Positions 1 to 12,500 are shown, numbered from the stretch's first letter. The stretch is DNA of 12,500 nucleotides from Lentihominibacter faecis (GCF_014306095.1 NZ_JACRWC010000118.1:1-12500), one strand, 5' to 3'. Translations and numbers: made by a program. The notes: generated from the letters alone by a model not told the origin.

Positions 1-429
1 GTCTTCTTTTGTCAGAGTCTTTTCATTTACTCCGTATACGATAGTCGGCAGGTCGCTTCCAGCCGGTGCAGAAATCAGAACTTTCTTAGCACCTGCATCA
101 ATGTGAGCCTGAGCCTTTGCCTTAGATGCAAAGAATCCCGTGCACTCCAGAACGATATCTACGCCCAGTTCTCCCCATGGGAGCTTTGCAGGATCTGCTT
201 CCTTGTAAATCCTGATTTTCTTGTCTCCTACAATGATATGTTCCTCATCGTGATCTACATCATGCCCAAAATTCCCCTGTACGCTGTCATATTTCAGCAG
301 ATATGCCAGCATTTCTGTTGTAGCCAGATCGTTGATCGCTACGACATCAAACTTATCGTCTTCGAACATCTTACGAAACGATAATCTTCCAATTCTTCCG
401 AATCCGTTAATTGCAATTTTAGTAGCCAT
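1..429 (-). CDS. gap: Glyceraldehyde-3-phosphate dehydrogenase, N-terminal part (cut by window edge)
   Basis: This is the first 143 codons of a type I GAPDH, the cytosolic glycolytic enzyme that oxidises glyceraldehyde-3-phosphate to 1,3-bisphosphoglycerate with NAD+. The start reads MATKIAINGFGRIGRLSF, with the Rossmann dinucleotide loop GFGRIGR at residues 9-15 and the ribose-binding acidic residue in AIND (Asp34). Further conserved blocks are ECTGFF near 95-100 and ISAPAG near 120. The family is usually about 335 residues, so the catalytic domain, including the SCTTN cysteine near residue 150, lies outside the window and activity cannot be judged. The ATG at 429 follows an ideal AGGAGGG site (436-442) at 6 nt spacing. 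That site sits only a few bases beyond the stop codon of the upstream MBL-fold gene, so the two are probably cotranscribed. I see no separate gap promoter. Asp34 suggests NAD rather than NADP use (inference). Confidence 0.96.
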   Translation of the reverse strand, partial: MATKIAINGFGRIGRLSFRKMFEDDKFDVVAINDLATTEMLAYLLKYDSVQGNFGHDVDHDEEHIIVGDKKIRIYKEADPAKLPWGELGVDIVLECTGFFASKAKAQAHIDAGAKKVLISAPAGSDLPTIVYGVNEKTLTKED

Positions 430-445
430 GTGTTACCCTCCTTAA

Positions 446-1318
446 TTACTCCTGTGTTCTCCACTTCATAATATTATCTACAAATCTGCATTCCAGTTTG
501 TTCCTGTCCTGAAGATATGTTAAATAGCTTTTTACCGTTGAGGAAAGCAGTGCATGTTGTGCCGGTCTGGCATGCATCCGCAGCCTCTCGTACATTTGCT
601 GCAAAATTTCATCCTGTCCACGATATTCTCTGCAGGTTTCGCAAATCATACCGCACATTTCTGTAACGCTTCTCAGGTTCTGTTCCAGTGTCGGCACGAT
701 ATCTGTTTCTATGATACCGTGAGATGGAACGAACAGCGCTCCCTTAAATTCTTTCAGTTTTTTCAGCGTATCGATATACGCTTCCACATTATAGATGAAT
801 CCAAATGTATATTGCTTCAGAAAGCTCCTGCTTAAATAAGAATCTCCCAGAAACCAGATATCATCAGATGTCCTGATGCCGATCATTCCGAAAGAGTGTC
901 CCGGAAGATAGGTCCAATCGATACCGTCCGGCGTTTCTTTTTCAAGGGAACGAAAGCCGATCATTCCCGGATGCGCAAAAATCGTTCGCAGCTTTTCTGC
1001 CGGATATCCGCCATTCATATAAGCAGCTTCCAGCTCGGAATAATGAGCAAATGCCATATCGTAGTCTGTACAGTAAGCCGGAATACCGTATTTCCTCATC
1101 AGAAATTCATTCCCGCCTATATGATCGATATGTGTATGGGTGTTGATGATGCAAGATGGCACCCATCCTTCTCTGCTTAAAATTTCATCGATTTTCTCGC
1201 CGTCGCCTTTCGATCCCGTATCGATCAAATACATTCTGCCGTCATCGGTAAAATGTATACCGATATTCGTATCATTCTCAATGCAAAAAGTCTTTGGTCC
1301 AATCTGCTTTAATTCCAT
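446..1318 (-). CDS. MBL-fold metallo-hydrolase with C-terminal winged-helix-like tail
   Basis: This 290-residue protein carries the full metal-binding set of the metallo-beta-lactamase fold: H61-T-H63-I-D65-H66, His141 (PGHS), Asp159 (FLGDS) and His200 (PSHG). It is therefore likely an active dinuclear Zn or Fe hydrolase. There is no signal peptide, so it should be cytosolic. Residues from about 235 to the end, including LLSSTVKSYLTYL, resemble the small winged-helix tail found on LACTB2-type and related MBL hydrolases. The substrate cannot be told from the sequence. Glyoxalase II-like thioesterase is one option, made slightly more attractive by the gap gene 16 bp downstream, since methylglyoxal arises from triose phosphates, but this is inference. 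The ATG start has only a weak purine-rich leader (AAAGCGAG), and a good promoter lies just upstream at 1343-1371. It is the first gene of a probable MBL-gap operon. Confidence 0.88.
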   Translation of the reverse strand: MELKQIGPKTFCIENDTNIGIHFTDDGRMYLIDTGSKGDGEKIDEILSREGWVPSCIINTHTHIDHIGGNEFLMRKYGIPAYCTDYDMAFAHYSELEAAYMNGGYPAEKLRTIFAHPGMIGFRSLEKETPDGIDWTYLPGHSFGMIGIRTSDDIWFLGDSYLSRSFLKQYTFGFIYNVEAYIDTLKKLKEFKGALFVPSHGIIETDIVPTLEQNLRSVTEMCGMICETCREYRGQDEILQQMYERLRMHARPAQHALLSSTVKSYLTYLQDRNKLECRFVDNIMKWRTQE

Positions 1319-1342
1319 TTATTAAACTCGCTTTCTGTTTTT

Positions 1343-1371
1343 ATTATACAATGTGATACTTCTGACGTAAA
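1343..1371 (-). promoter_or_regulatory. Sigma-A-type promoter for the MBL-gap unit
   Basis: On the minus strand, TTTACG (1366-1371) and a perfect TATAAT (1343-1348) are separated by exactly 17 nt. Transcription would start near 1336, giving a short leader of about 18 nt before the ATG at 1318. It lies downstream of the terminator at 1445-1490 that closes the previous unit, which supports an independent start here. Confidence 0.65.
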
Positions 1372-1444
1372 CCTGTTAAGTTCCGTTTTATGCCAATATT
1401 CATTGTTTTATTTCTGTTTTTTACTATTTATTATGTCCAATCCA

Positions 1445-1490
1445 TAAAAAAAGATGCATCTTCGCTCCTAAAAAGCACGATGCATCTTAA
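1445..1490 (-). terminator. Rho-independent terminator after the NSS transporter/MetS-like pair
   Basis: A 10-bp perfect stem (AAGATGCATC at 1451-1460, GATGCATCTT at 1479-1488) encloses an 18-nt loop. On the minus strand it ends in a run of seven T (1446-1452, the last two being part of the stem). It stands about 30 nt after the stop of the small gene at 1521, as expected for an operon end. The arms are themselves built on the palindrome GATGCATC. Confidence 0.8.
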
Positions 1491-1520
1491 TAAAATTCTT
1501 ATGAAAAAGCTGTTTTGTTC

Positions 1521-1649
1521 TTATTTTTCATCTTTATCTTCAGAAAAATCTTCCTTGCTCTTTTTAGCAAAGATGTAACATGATAAAGCACATCCTCCCC
1601 ATAAACCGACACCGCCGATAATCAGCATGATAATTGCACTCACACTCAT
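1521..1649 (-). CDS. MetS-like small subunit of NSS transporter (42 aa)
   Basis: This small gene encodes a 42-residue peptide beginning MSVSAIIMLIIGGVGLWGG. It has one hydrophobic membrane segment (about residues 5-27) and a highly charged tail (KKSKEDFSEDKDEK) that is probably cytosolic. The short hydrophobic helix with a GGxGLWGG-type centre matches the small accessory subunits (MetS-like) found next to NSS-family symporters, as in MetPS of Corynebacterium. The ATG at 1649 lies 1 bp after the stop codon of the transporter gene. A strong AAGGAGGG site (1658-1665) with 8-nt spacing is embedded in the transporter's last codons, so translation of the two is likely coupled. A terminator follows directly. 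The role in supporting transport is known for the family. The substrate here is not known, so no gene symbol is given. Confidence 0.87.
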   Translation of the reverse strand: MSVSAIIMLIIGGVGLWGGCALSCYIFAKKSKEDFSEDKDEK

Positions 1650-1650
1650 A

Positions 1651-3153
1651 TTACTGTCCCTCCTTATGGGCGATTTCATCTAAATCGCGATAACCATCTT
1701 TACCTTTCATCAAAGCAAAGATAAAGCCTGCAACAATAACAAACAGAATCGCACCCCAGCCGAAGATCGCAACATCTTTTGTCGCAAATCCACCATAGCC
1801 ATGGCAAACATAGTCAATAGTATTCAGAACGATCATAACACCAAGAACAAATACTGTTACAAACTTCAGTGCATAGTTCCACCATTTTCCGATACTGAAA
1901 TTGGAATACCGATTGGCTTCCTCTCTCAGCTTCTCCGTTTTAAAGAACCATCCTAACAGAAAGACTTCTGCGCATCCGCACCCTACGATACCCAGATTAT
2001 TTACAAACGAATCTACAATATCCAGGATGTTGAGGCCACCACCTGTAATAAATATGGTACTGATCAAAAATGATGGCAGAACAACAATGGTCGTTGCCAC
2101 ATTATGATCAATATTGAATTTATCATGCATACTTGCAATAACAGCCTGCAGGATCGAAATCATTGATGTGATCGCTGCAATAAACAGTGCGCCAAAGAAA
2201 CAGATCGCAAACAGTGCATTGAATGCCGGCAGCGCATTGATCGCCGTCGGGAAAGTCATGAACGCCAGACCTACACCACCACCTGCAACCTCTGCAACAT
2301 CAACGCCCTGCTGTCCAGCCATGAATCCTACGATACCAAAGATGCCGATCGCTGTAAATACTTCAAATCCGTGATTAGCCGTTGCTGTAATGCAGGCACT
2401 GTTGACAACATCCGTCTTTTTCGGAAGATAACTTGCATATGAAACCATGATCGCAAACCCAATAGATAAGCTGAAGAAAATCTGTCCATAAGCAGCTACC
2501 CATACGCCTGGTTTCTTTAATGCGCTCCAGTCCGGCTGGAAAAGGTAGTTCAGTCCATCTACTGCCCCCGGCAATGTAATACCACGAATAACCAGTAAAA
2601 CGATTAACAGCATCAGGATTGGCAGAGTGACTCTGCAAACAACTTCGATTCCATGACGCACACCTTTATACATGATAAAGGCTACGATCGCCCAGACGAT
2701 CAGGAACGGGAACAGAAGGTTCATCTGTATTCCGCCCAGATTAGATGCGCTGTCTGTTGCTCCCAGGAAATTCAGGAAGAAACCGGTCGGATCATCGCCC
2801 CACTCTAATGTAAGAGAAAACTGCAGGTATTTCAACGTCCATACGATAATGGCAACGTAGTAGGTTGAAATAACGAAAGCCACCATTGTCTGAAACCATC
2901 CCAGGATCTCGAACTTCTTATTCATCCTCGCCAGAGTGACCGGGGCACCACCATGATATGTTTTACCCATGGTGTATTCTAGGATCAGGATAGGAATACC
3001 TGCTGTAACGATTGCGAAAAAATACGGGATCAGAAACGCTCCGCCCCCATTAGTTCCGGCAACATAGGGAAATCTCCAGATATTGCCCAGGCCTACTGCT
3101 GATCCGATAGCAGCCAGCAAAAAGCCCAGTTTGTTGTTCCATTGCTCTCTCAA
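1651..3153 (-). CDS. Sodium-dependent amino-acid symporter, NSS/SNF family
   Basis: This 500-residue integral membrane protein has 12 predicted hydrophobic segments in the LeuT-fold arrangement. TM1 carries the family signature GSAVGLGNIWRFPY (residues 17-30), with the Asn24 and Arg27 positions used for Na+ binding and gating. TM6 contains FFSLSIGFAIMVSYASY, the unwound substrate-binding helix. Glu264 in the TM7 block FEVFTA aligns by eye with LeuT Glu290, which suggests chloride-independent transport (inference). The substrate is probably an amino acid; tryptophan, tyrosine, alanine or methionine types cannot be separated by eye. The start is TTG at 3153. The frame has a TAA about 48 nt further upstream and no ATG between, and purine-rich AAGAAGGAG and GTGGAAG stretches precede the TTG. 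It is cotranscribed with the MetS-like peptide. I see no clear promoter in the 68 nt after the preceding terminator. Confidence 0.94.
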   Translation of the reverse strand: MREQWNNKLGFLLAAIGSAVGLGNIWRFPYVAGTNGGGAFLIPYFFAIVTAGIPILILEYTMGKTYHGGAPVTLARMNKKFEILGWFQTMVAFVISTYYVAIIVWTLKYLQFSLTLEWGDDPTGFFLNFLGATDSASNLGGIQMNLLFPFLIVWAIVAFIMYKGVRHGIEVVCRVTLPILMLLIVLLVIRGITLPGAVDGLNYLFQPDWSALKKPGVWVAAYGQIFFSLSIGFAIMVSYASYLPKKTDVVNSACITATANHGFEVFTAIGIFGIVGFMAGQQGVDVAEVAGGGVGLAFMTFPTAINALPAFNALFAICFFGALFIAAITSMISILQAVIASMHDKFNIDHNVATTIVVLPSFLISTIFITGGGLNILDIVDSFVNNLGIVGCGCAEVFLLGWFFKTEKLREEANRYSNFSIGKWWNYALKFVTVFVLGVMIVLNTIDYVCHGYGGFATKDVAIFGWGAILFVIVAGFIFALMKGKDGYRDLDEIAHKEGQ

Positions 3154-3220
3154 AATACTTCCACTCTCCTTCTTCTTAAGTTTGCACGTAAATCCCCTTT
3201 ACACACTCCCTTTTACACAT

Positions 3221-3278
3221 AAAAAAACCATAGAAGCTGTTCCAAAAATAGTATCACTAAAATTCTTGGAACAGCTTC
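3221..3278 (-). terminator. Rho-independent terminator of the pyruvate:ferredoxin oxidoreductase gene
   Basis: A perfect 13-bp inverted repeat (GAAGCTGTTCCAA at 3233-3245, TTGGAACAGCTTC at 3266-3278) with a 20-nt loop is followed on the minus strand, after 5 nt, by seven T (3221-3227). It begins 33 nt after the stop codon at 3312. It separates the oxidoreductase from the NSS transporter downstream. Read-through may still feed the transporter, because no obvious new promoter is visible. Confidence 0.85.
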
Positions 3279-3311
3279 ATATTTTCATGTGTCAGCTATG
3301 ATGCAATTTGC

Positions 3312-6878
<3,567 letters not shown>

Positions 6879-6939
6879 TTATTGTCTAAAACAACACGAC
6901 TTTTTTCATTTTTATACCTAATAAATAGCAAAAATAATG

Positions 6940-6959
6940 TTAGTACTAAACGGTACTAA
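6940..6959 (-). repeat. Tandem 10-bp repeat at the start of the oxidoreductase leader (possible operator)
   Basis: Read on the minus strand, TTAGTACCGT and TTAGTACTAA are tandem 10-mers sharing TTAGTAC. The second is a perfect palindrome, TTAGTACTAA. The block lies about 10-30 bp downstream of the proposed -10 box (6969-6974), a common place for a repressor site. A 10-bp period puts both half-sites on one face of the helix. I do not recognise the motif as a known site such as that of Rex, and the regulator is unknown. Confidence 0.4.
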
Positions 6960-6968
6960 GCACTATAA

Positions 6969-6997
6969 ACTTTACCGTAACTGCCAGGGTTTGTCAA
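6969..6997 (-). promoter_or_regulatory. Promoter of the pyruvate:ferredoxin oxidoreductase gene
   Basis: On the minus strand, a perfect TTGACA (6992-6997) and TAAAGT (6969-6974, 4 of 6 to consensus) are 17 nt apart. The start would lie near 6962, leaving a leader of about 108 nt before the ATG. A second TATAAT on the same strand at 7011-7016 has no good -35 partner. The 305-bp gap between 6855 and 7159 holds this promoter, its repeat element and the divergent promoter at 7089. I see no gene in it beyond an 8-codon leader ORF of doubtful meaning (6886-6909). Confidence 0.6.
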
Positions 6998-7088
6998 CCA
7001 TGTACTGAAAATTATACAAAATACAAGAAAAAACTTTGGATTCGTTGAAATTTCAATATTTATCGGATTTTATCACCCCGTAAAGTGC

Positions 7089-7117
7089 TTGTGAATCGTT
7101 CACTTTATTGATATAAT
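7089..7117 (+). promoter_or_regulatory. Extended -10 promoter with internal dyad for the zinc-ribbon/TPR gene
   Basis: TTGTGA (7089-7094) and a perfect TATAAT (7112-7117) are 17 nt apart, and the TATAAT is preceded by TGA, giving an extended -10. The dyad GTGAA-TCG-TTCAC (7091-7103) overlaps the -35 box and the spacer, where a bound repressor would block polymerase. Transcription would start near 7124, about 36 nt before the TTG start codon. The dyad resembles a CRP-type site but with 5 rather than 6 central bases, so no regulator is assigned. Confidence 0.6.
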
Positions 7118-7159
7118 AACAATATTAAACTATGCATACCGAAACAGGAGCAGAAAACG

Positions 7160-9055
7160 TTGAAAAATCACAAGCAATGGAAGCACAAAAAAGAATTTGA
7201 TACGAAAACTCTATTTGAAGATATTCGAAAGGACGAGAAAATCCTCAATGAAAATTCCGAAAGTTCTGTCGGTAAAAGCGATATTTCCAACGAGGAAAAT
7301 TCGGAACGCCTTTGCGTCCAATCGCCCTCAGATACGATTCCTAAAAATACTAGGATCCACATTTCTTCCGAAGAAAAAAATGTATCTGGAAACGGGGGGC
7401 ATCCGGCAAAAAAGACAAAGGTTTATGAGCCCCGTCCTTTAACGCCTGACGATGAGATCTATGAAGATATCTTAGAACACTTTGCCAGTGCACCTACCAA
7501 GCCGAAATACTGGTTTGAAGAATTTGGAGATTACTGGTCCTGCAGCTGCGGTCATATCAATAAGGGCAACAGCTGCAAGAATTGCGGTCTGGATCGAGAA
7601 CTTCTTCGATCGCTCTTTATCCTTCACAAACCAGCCGACACTCCTGGCAAGCTCAATAAAAAGCTTCGCAAAGCAAAAGAGCAGGTCGACCGGGAAGAAA
7701 CCTTAGAGGCAGAACGGAAGCGACGACGCAAAAAGCTGGATGCCCTGCAGGGAGACCACCCACACGTAGTCCCCATTGAAGAAGATCCTGCTACAGATAT
7801 CATGACCGATACCGTTTCACCTTCACCGGAACTTAATGAGACGAAACCTGCAGAGTCTGATCCTGCTGCCGGTTCCAAAGAGAAAAGAGCACCAGAGATC
7901 CATACATATTCCCCTCAGGGGAAAGATGATGATCCTGAGGAAAAGAATGAAGCAGCAAATACCGATCAAAAGAGTAACGAGGGATTGTCGCCGGATCAAA
8001 CGAAAGATCCTTTGCAGCACGACGAGGATAAAGGTTCGCCCGAACATCCGCAGGCAAACGGACAAGCATCGGATCCGTCTTCTGATACAGCATTAGTCCC
8101 CGTATCGTCTGAAGTCCAAAAAAAAGAAAAGAAGTTTTCCTCTTGGAAAAAGCCCTCTTTCCGTACAAAGATGATAATACTGATTGCCTGTCTTCTGCTT
8201 TTGGCAACGGGCGGCGGAATCGCAGTTTATAAATACCTGGCGGCTCCGGCCATTCAATACGAAGAAGCTATCAAACTGCAGAATTCAGGCAAATATGAAA
8301 AGGCTATCGATAAATTCGAATCATTGGGTGATTATCGCGATTCCAAGGAACATATCTGGGAATGCTACATTTCCATTGGTGACCGGTATTACAAGAATGG
8401 TGAATACGAGCAGGCTATCAAAACATATAATACCGCTATGAAGCTCAAGGAAAGCGATCGGATCCAGACAAAGATTCGAAAATGCTATATTGGTATCGGT
8501 GATCGATATTATGAGAATAATGAATTTGAAAACGCCATCGCCTCATATCAGACAGCGATGGAAATGAAAGATACCGATGCGCTTCAGGAAAAAATAAATA
8601 AGGCTAAGTTTGGATATGTAAAGGCTTATCAGTCCAAAAGAACCGATCAGGTCGAAACATATCTGGCAGAACTAATGTCGATAAAGTACCCTGGGATCCA
8701 GGAAATTTACGATACATATTATGCATGGCACGTCAAAATCATTGCCAATACAGCAGAAGATGACTACAGCAATGATATGGACACCATCAGCCGTCATGAT
8801 ACTGCATATTTTCACGCAACATTAAGCGGTGGCGAACCTTCGGAAGAAATTGAGCTTTATTATGAAATCGTATGGCCAAATGGTGCAAAGCAAGTCTACA
8901 ATCTGGATTCAAAATGGAAAAGCGGATCTAAGATCACAGCTCGTTTCCAGTATCCGATCCCTCTGTTCGGAAGCGAAGGGAAATTGACGTTTACGTTATA
9001 TGATAAAAGCACTAACGAAGCTATGGGAAGTGATTCCATCACATTCCAGAATTAA
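7160..9055 (+). CDS. Uncharacterised membrane protein: zinc ribbon, one TM helix, TPR-like repeats
   Basis: I do not recognise a named family for this 631-residue protein. Residues 1-110 are charged and low-complexity. A zinc-ribbon/RanBP2-like motif follows: W126, C128-x-C130, N134, C139-x2-C142. Residues about 150-330 are a long acidic, Pro/Ser/Asp/Lys-rich linker. A single membrane helix spans about 338-360 after a basic stretch, so by the positive-inside rule the zinc ribbon is cytosolic and the C-terminal half external. Outside are three TPR-like units of about 37-40 residues, including GDYRDSKE and two near-copies of YIxIGDRYYxNxE at 407 and 447. Residues about 520-631 look beta-rich and Ig-like. 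The TTG start at 7160 has AGGAG at 9 nt; the next in-frame Met is past residue 200 and would lose the zinc ribbon. It has its own promoter and terminator. A signal-transducing or envelope-scaffold role is only a guess. Confidence 0.85.
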   Translation: MKNHKQWKHKKEFDTKTLFEDIRKDEKILNENSESSVGKSDISNEENSERLCVQSPSDTIPKNTRIHISSEEKNVSGNGGHPAKKTKVYEPRPLTPDDEIYEDILEHFASAPTKPKYWFEEFGDYWSCSCGHINKGNSCKNCGLDRELLRSLFILHKPADTPGKLNKKLRKAKEQVDREETLEAERKRRRKKLDALQGDHPHVVPIEEDPATDIMTDTVSPSPELNETKPAESDPAAGSKEKRAPEIHTYSPQGKDDDPEEKNEAANTDQKSNEGLSPDQTKDPLQHDEDKGSPEHPQANGQASDPSSDTALVPVSSEVQKKEKKFSSWKKPSFRTKMIILIACLLLLATGGGIAVYKYLAAPAIQYEEAIKLQNSGKYEKAIDKFESLGDYRDSKEHIWECYISIGDRYYKNGEYEQAIKTYNTAMKLKESDRIQTKIRKCYIGIGDRYYENNEFENAIASYQTAMEMKDTDALQEKINKAKFGYVKAYQSKRTDQVETYLAELMSIKYPGIQEIYDTYYAWHVKIIANTAEDDYSNDMDTISRHDTAYFHATLSGGEPSEEIELYYEIVWPNGAKQVYNLDSKWKSGSKITARFQYPIPLFGSEGKLTFTLYDKSTNEAMGSDSITFQN

Positions 9056-9081
9056 AGAAGTACATAATTAGACGAGTACAT

Positions 9082-9130
9082 AGCAACCGCAGAACGGTAT
9101 ATATCTTCCATTCTGCGGTTGCTGTTTTAT
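9082..9130 (+). terminator. Terminator after the zinc-ribbon/TPR gene
   Basis: A perfect 13-bp stem (AGCAACCGCAGAA at 9082-9094, TTCTGCGGTTGCT at 9111-9123) can be extended by two more pairs past one mismatch. It is followed by GTTTTAT. It begins 27 nt after the stop codon. The T-run is short, but the stem is strong. The other strand has no T-run, so it acts only on the plus strand. Confidence 0.8.
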
Positions 9131-9149
9131 AAGCTGTGTTGCTGTCCCT

Positions 9150-9234
9150 TTAGGAGACCTATCCCGAAATCTCTGATTTCGCAGAAGGTCCCCTGCGAGA
9201 GTTCCCCAGCTTCAGCTGGATCGGAACTCACCGC
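9150..9234. other. Double-hairpin non-coding element between convergent units
   Basis: Two nested stem-loops stand side by side. The first has an outer arm GACCT/AGGTC (9156-9160, 9186-9190; 7 of 8 pairs if extended) around CGAAATC-TCT-GATTTCG (9165-9181). The second has GAGTTCC (9199-9205) paired with GGAACTC (9223-9229) around CCAGC-TTCA-GCTGG (9206-9219), with a possible GCG/CGC base. There is no ORF and no T-run after either hairpin, so neither is a terminator. The element lies between the plus-strand terminator and the rRNA operon terminator, and either strand could carry it. It could be a small RNA, a dispersed palindromic repeat or a remnant of one. The sequence alone does not decide. 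Confidence 0.5.
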
Positions 9235-9248
9235 TCTACGCTAAGGCT

Positions 9249-9282
9249 AAAAAAACAGCCTACTTACATAGGCTGTTTTTTT
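9249..9282. terminator. Bidirectional terminator at the end of the rRNA operon
   Basis: The perfect 14-bp inverted repeat AAAAAAACAGCCTA (9249-9262) / TAGGCTGTTTTTTT (9269-9282) has a 6-nt loop. It gives a T-tract on each strand, so it can stop the rRNA transcript arriving from the right and any read-through from the left. It lies directly beyond the 3' end of the 5S rRNA. Confidence 0.88.
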
Positions 9283-9287
9283 AGAAA

Positions 9288-9403
9288 AACGGCAACGTCC
9301 TACTTTCCCAGGCAGTCTCCCACCAAGTATCATCAGCGCTAAGGAGCTTAACTTCTGTGTTCGGTATGGGAACAGGTGTGACCTCCTCGCTATTGCCACC
9401 GCA
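9288..9403 (-). rRNA. rrf: 5S ribosomal RNA
   Basis: The minus strand carries conserved 5S blocks: GGTGGCAATAGCGAGGAGG at the 5' end, then ACACCTGTTCCCATACCGAAC and GAAGTTAAGC, and finally TGGGAAAGTAGGACGTTGCC at the 3' end. Helix I forms between the 5' GGUGGCAA and the 3' UUGCCGUU. The length is about 116 nt, usual for the molecule. The exact ends are uncertain by a few bases. It is the last gene of the operon and is followed by a strong terminator. Confidence 0.94.
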
Positions 9404-9489
9404 TATCTTTTGAGTTTGCTCTATTGCATCCTCAAAACTGAATAATATCTGTCTAAAGCTTCCATCTTCCTTCGCTTTCCCTTGAAACC
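9404..9489 (-). other. 23S-5S spacer
   Basis: About 86 nt of transcribed spacer. It contains TTTTGAG/CTCAAAA arms (9408-9414 and 9431-9437) that can form a 7-bp stem, perhaps used when the 5S precursor is processed. I see no tRNA. Confidence 0.7.
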
Positions 9490-12383
<2,894 letters not shown>

Positions 12384-12500
12384 GTTAATTCTTCTAAGAT
12401 TATTGTTAAAACTCTTAGTGAAAATTTCTTTTCTGGTTTCTCGGTTTGAAATCGTAGTATTACACCCTTCACAAATCTTTAAGACTTGCCTAGTTTCTCT
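12384..12500 (-). other. 16S-23S spacer, partial
   Basis: An A/T-rich transcribed spacer continues to the window edge. A CTAAGA/TCTTAG stem (12394-12399, 12413-12418) lies just before the 23S 5' end and may take part in precursor processing. No tRNA is visible in this part; the 16S gene and any tRNA would lie outside the window. Confidence 0.75.

Noticed and set aside
554..1578. Short plus-strand ORFs opposite and beyond the MBL-fold gene.
   Set aside because: They overlap a gene with an intact catalytic motif set, or an AT-rich spacer holding a terminator and a promoter, and show no domain or ribosome binding site.
7011..7016. A perfect minus-strand TATAAT upstream of the main oxidoreductase promoter.
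   Set aside because: No acceptable -35 hexamer is found 16-18 nt upstream, so I treat it as AT-rich background or at best a weak secondary start.
7823..8207. Minus-strand ORFs inside the zinc-ribbon/TPR gene.
   Set aside because: They sit opposite the low-complexity linker, where biased codons leave the reverse frames open. They have no supporting start signals.

Overview
The window looks like core chromosome of an anaerobic, moderate-GC Firmicute, probably class Clostridia (Eubacteriales). The support is a single-chain pyruvate:ferredoxin oxidoreductase, an NSS transporter paired with a MetS-like small subunit, strong AGGAGG ribosome binding sites, Gram-positive sigma-A-like promoters, U-tract hairpin terminators and a Clostridia-like 23S/5S rRNA pair. 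No species can be named from the sequence alone. I see no phage, IS element, CRISPR array, tRNA or defence system.

Layout, left to right. 1-1371 (minus strand): a promoter, an MBL-fold hydrolase, and 16 bp further on the first 143 codons of glyceraldehyde-3-phosphate dehydrogenase (gap), which is cut by the window edge. 1445-3153 (minus): an NSS-family sodium:amino-acid symporter, a 42-residue MetS-like membrane peptide starting 1 bp after it, and a terminator. 3221-6997 (minus): pyruvate:ferredoxin oxidoreductase (1180 aa) with its own promoter, a repeated element just downstream of that promoter, and a strong terminator. 6855-7159: a divergent promoter region. 7089-9130 (plus): a promoter, an uncharacterised 631-aa membrane protein (cytosolic zinc ribbon, one membrane segment, external TPR-like repeats and a beta-rich C-terminal domain), and a terminator. 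9150-9282: a structured non-coding stretch, then a two-way terminator between the convergent units. 9288-12500 (minus): 5S rRNA, spacer, complete 23S rRNA, and part of the 16S-23S spacer.

Together the genes fit amino-acid uptake and fermentative carbon metabolism: gap in glycolysis, and pyruvate oxidation to acetyl-CoA, CO2 and reduced ferredoxin. The rRNA operon and the plus-strand membrane protein are separate units. The genes are mostly ordinary. The least explained parts are the zinc-ribbon/TPR membrane protein, the double-hairpin element at 9150-9234, and the repeat elements in the two promoters at 6940-7117. I do not see convincing evidence for a new multi-gene system.
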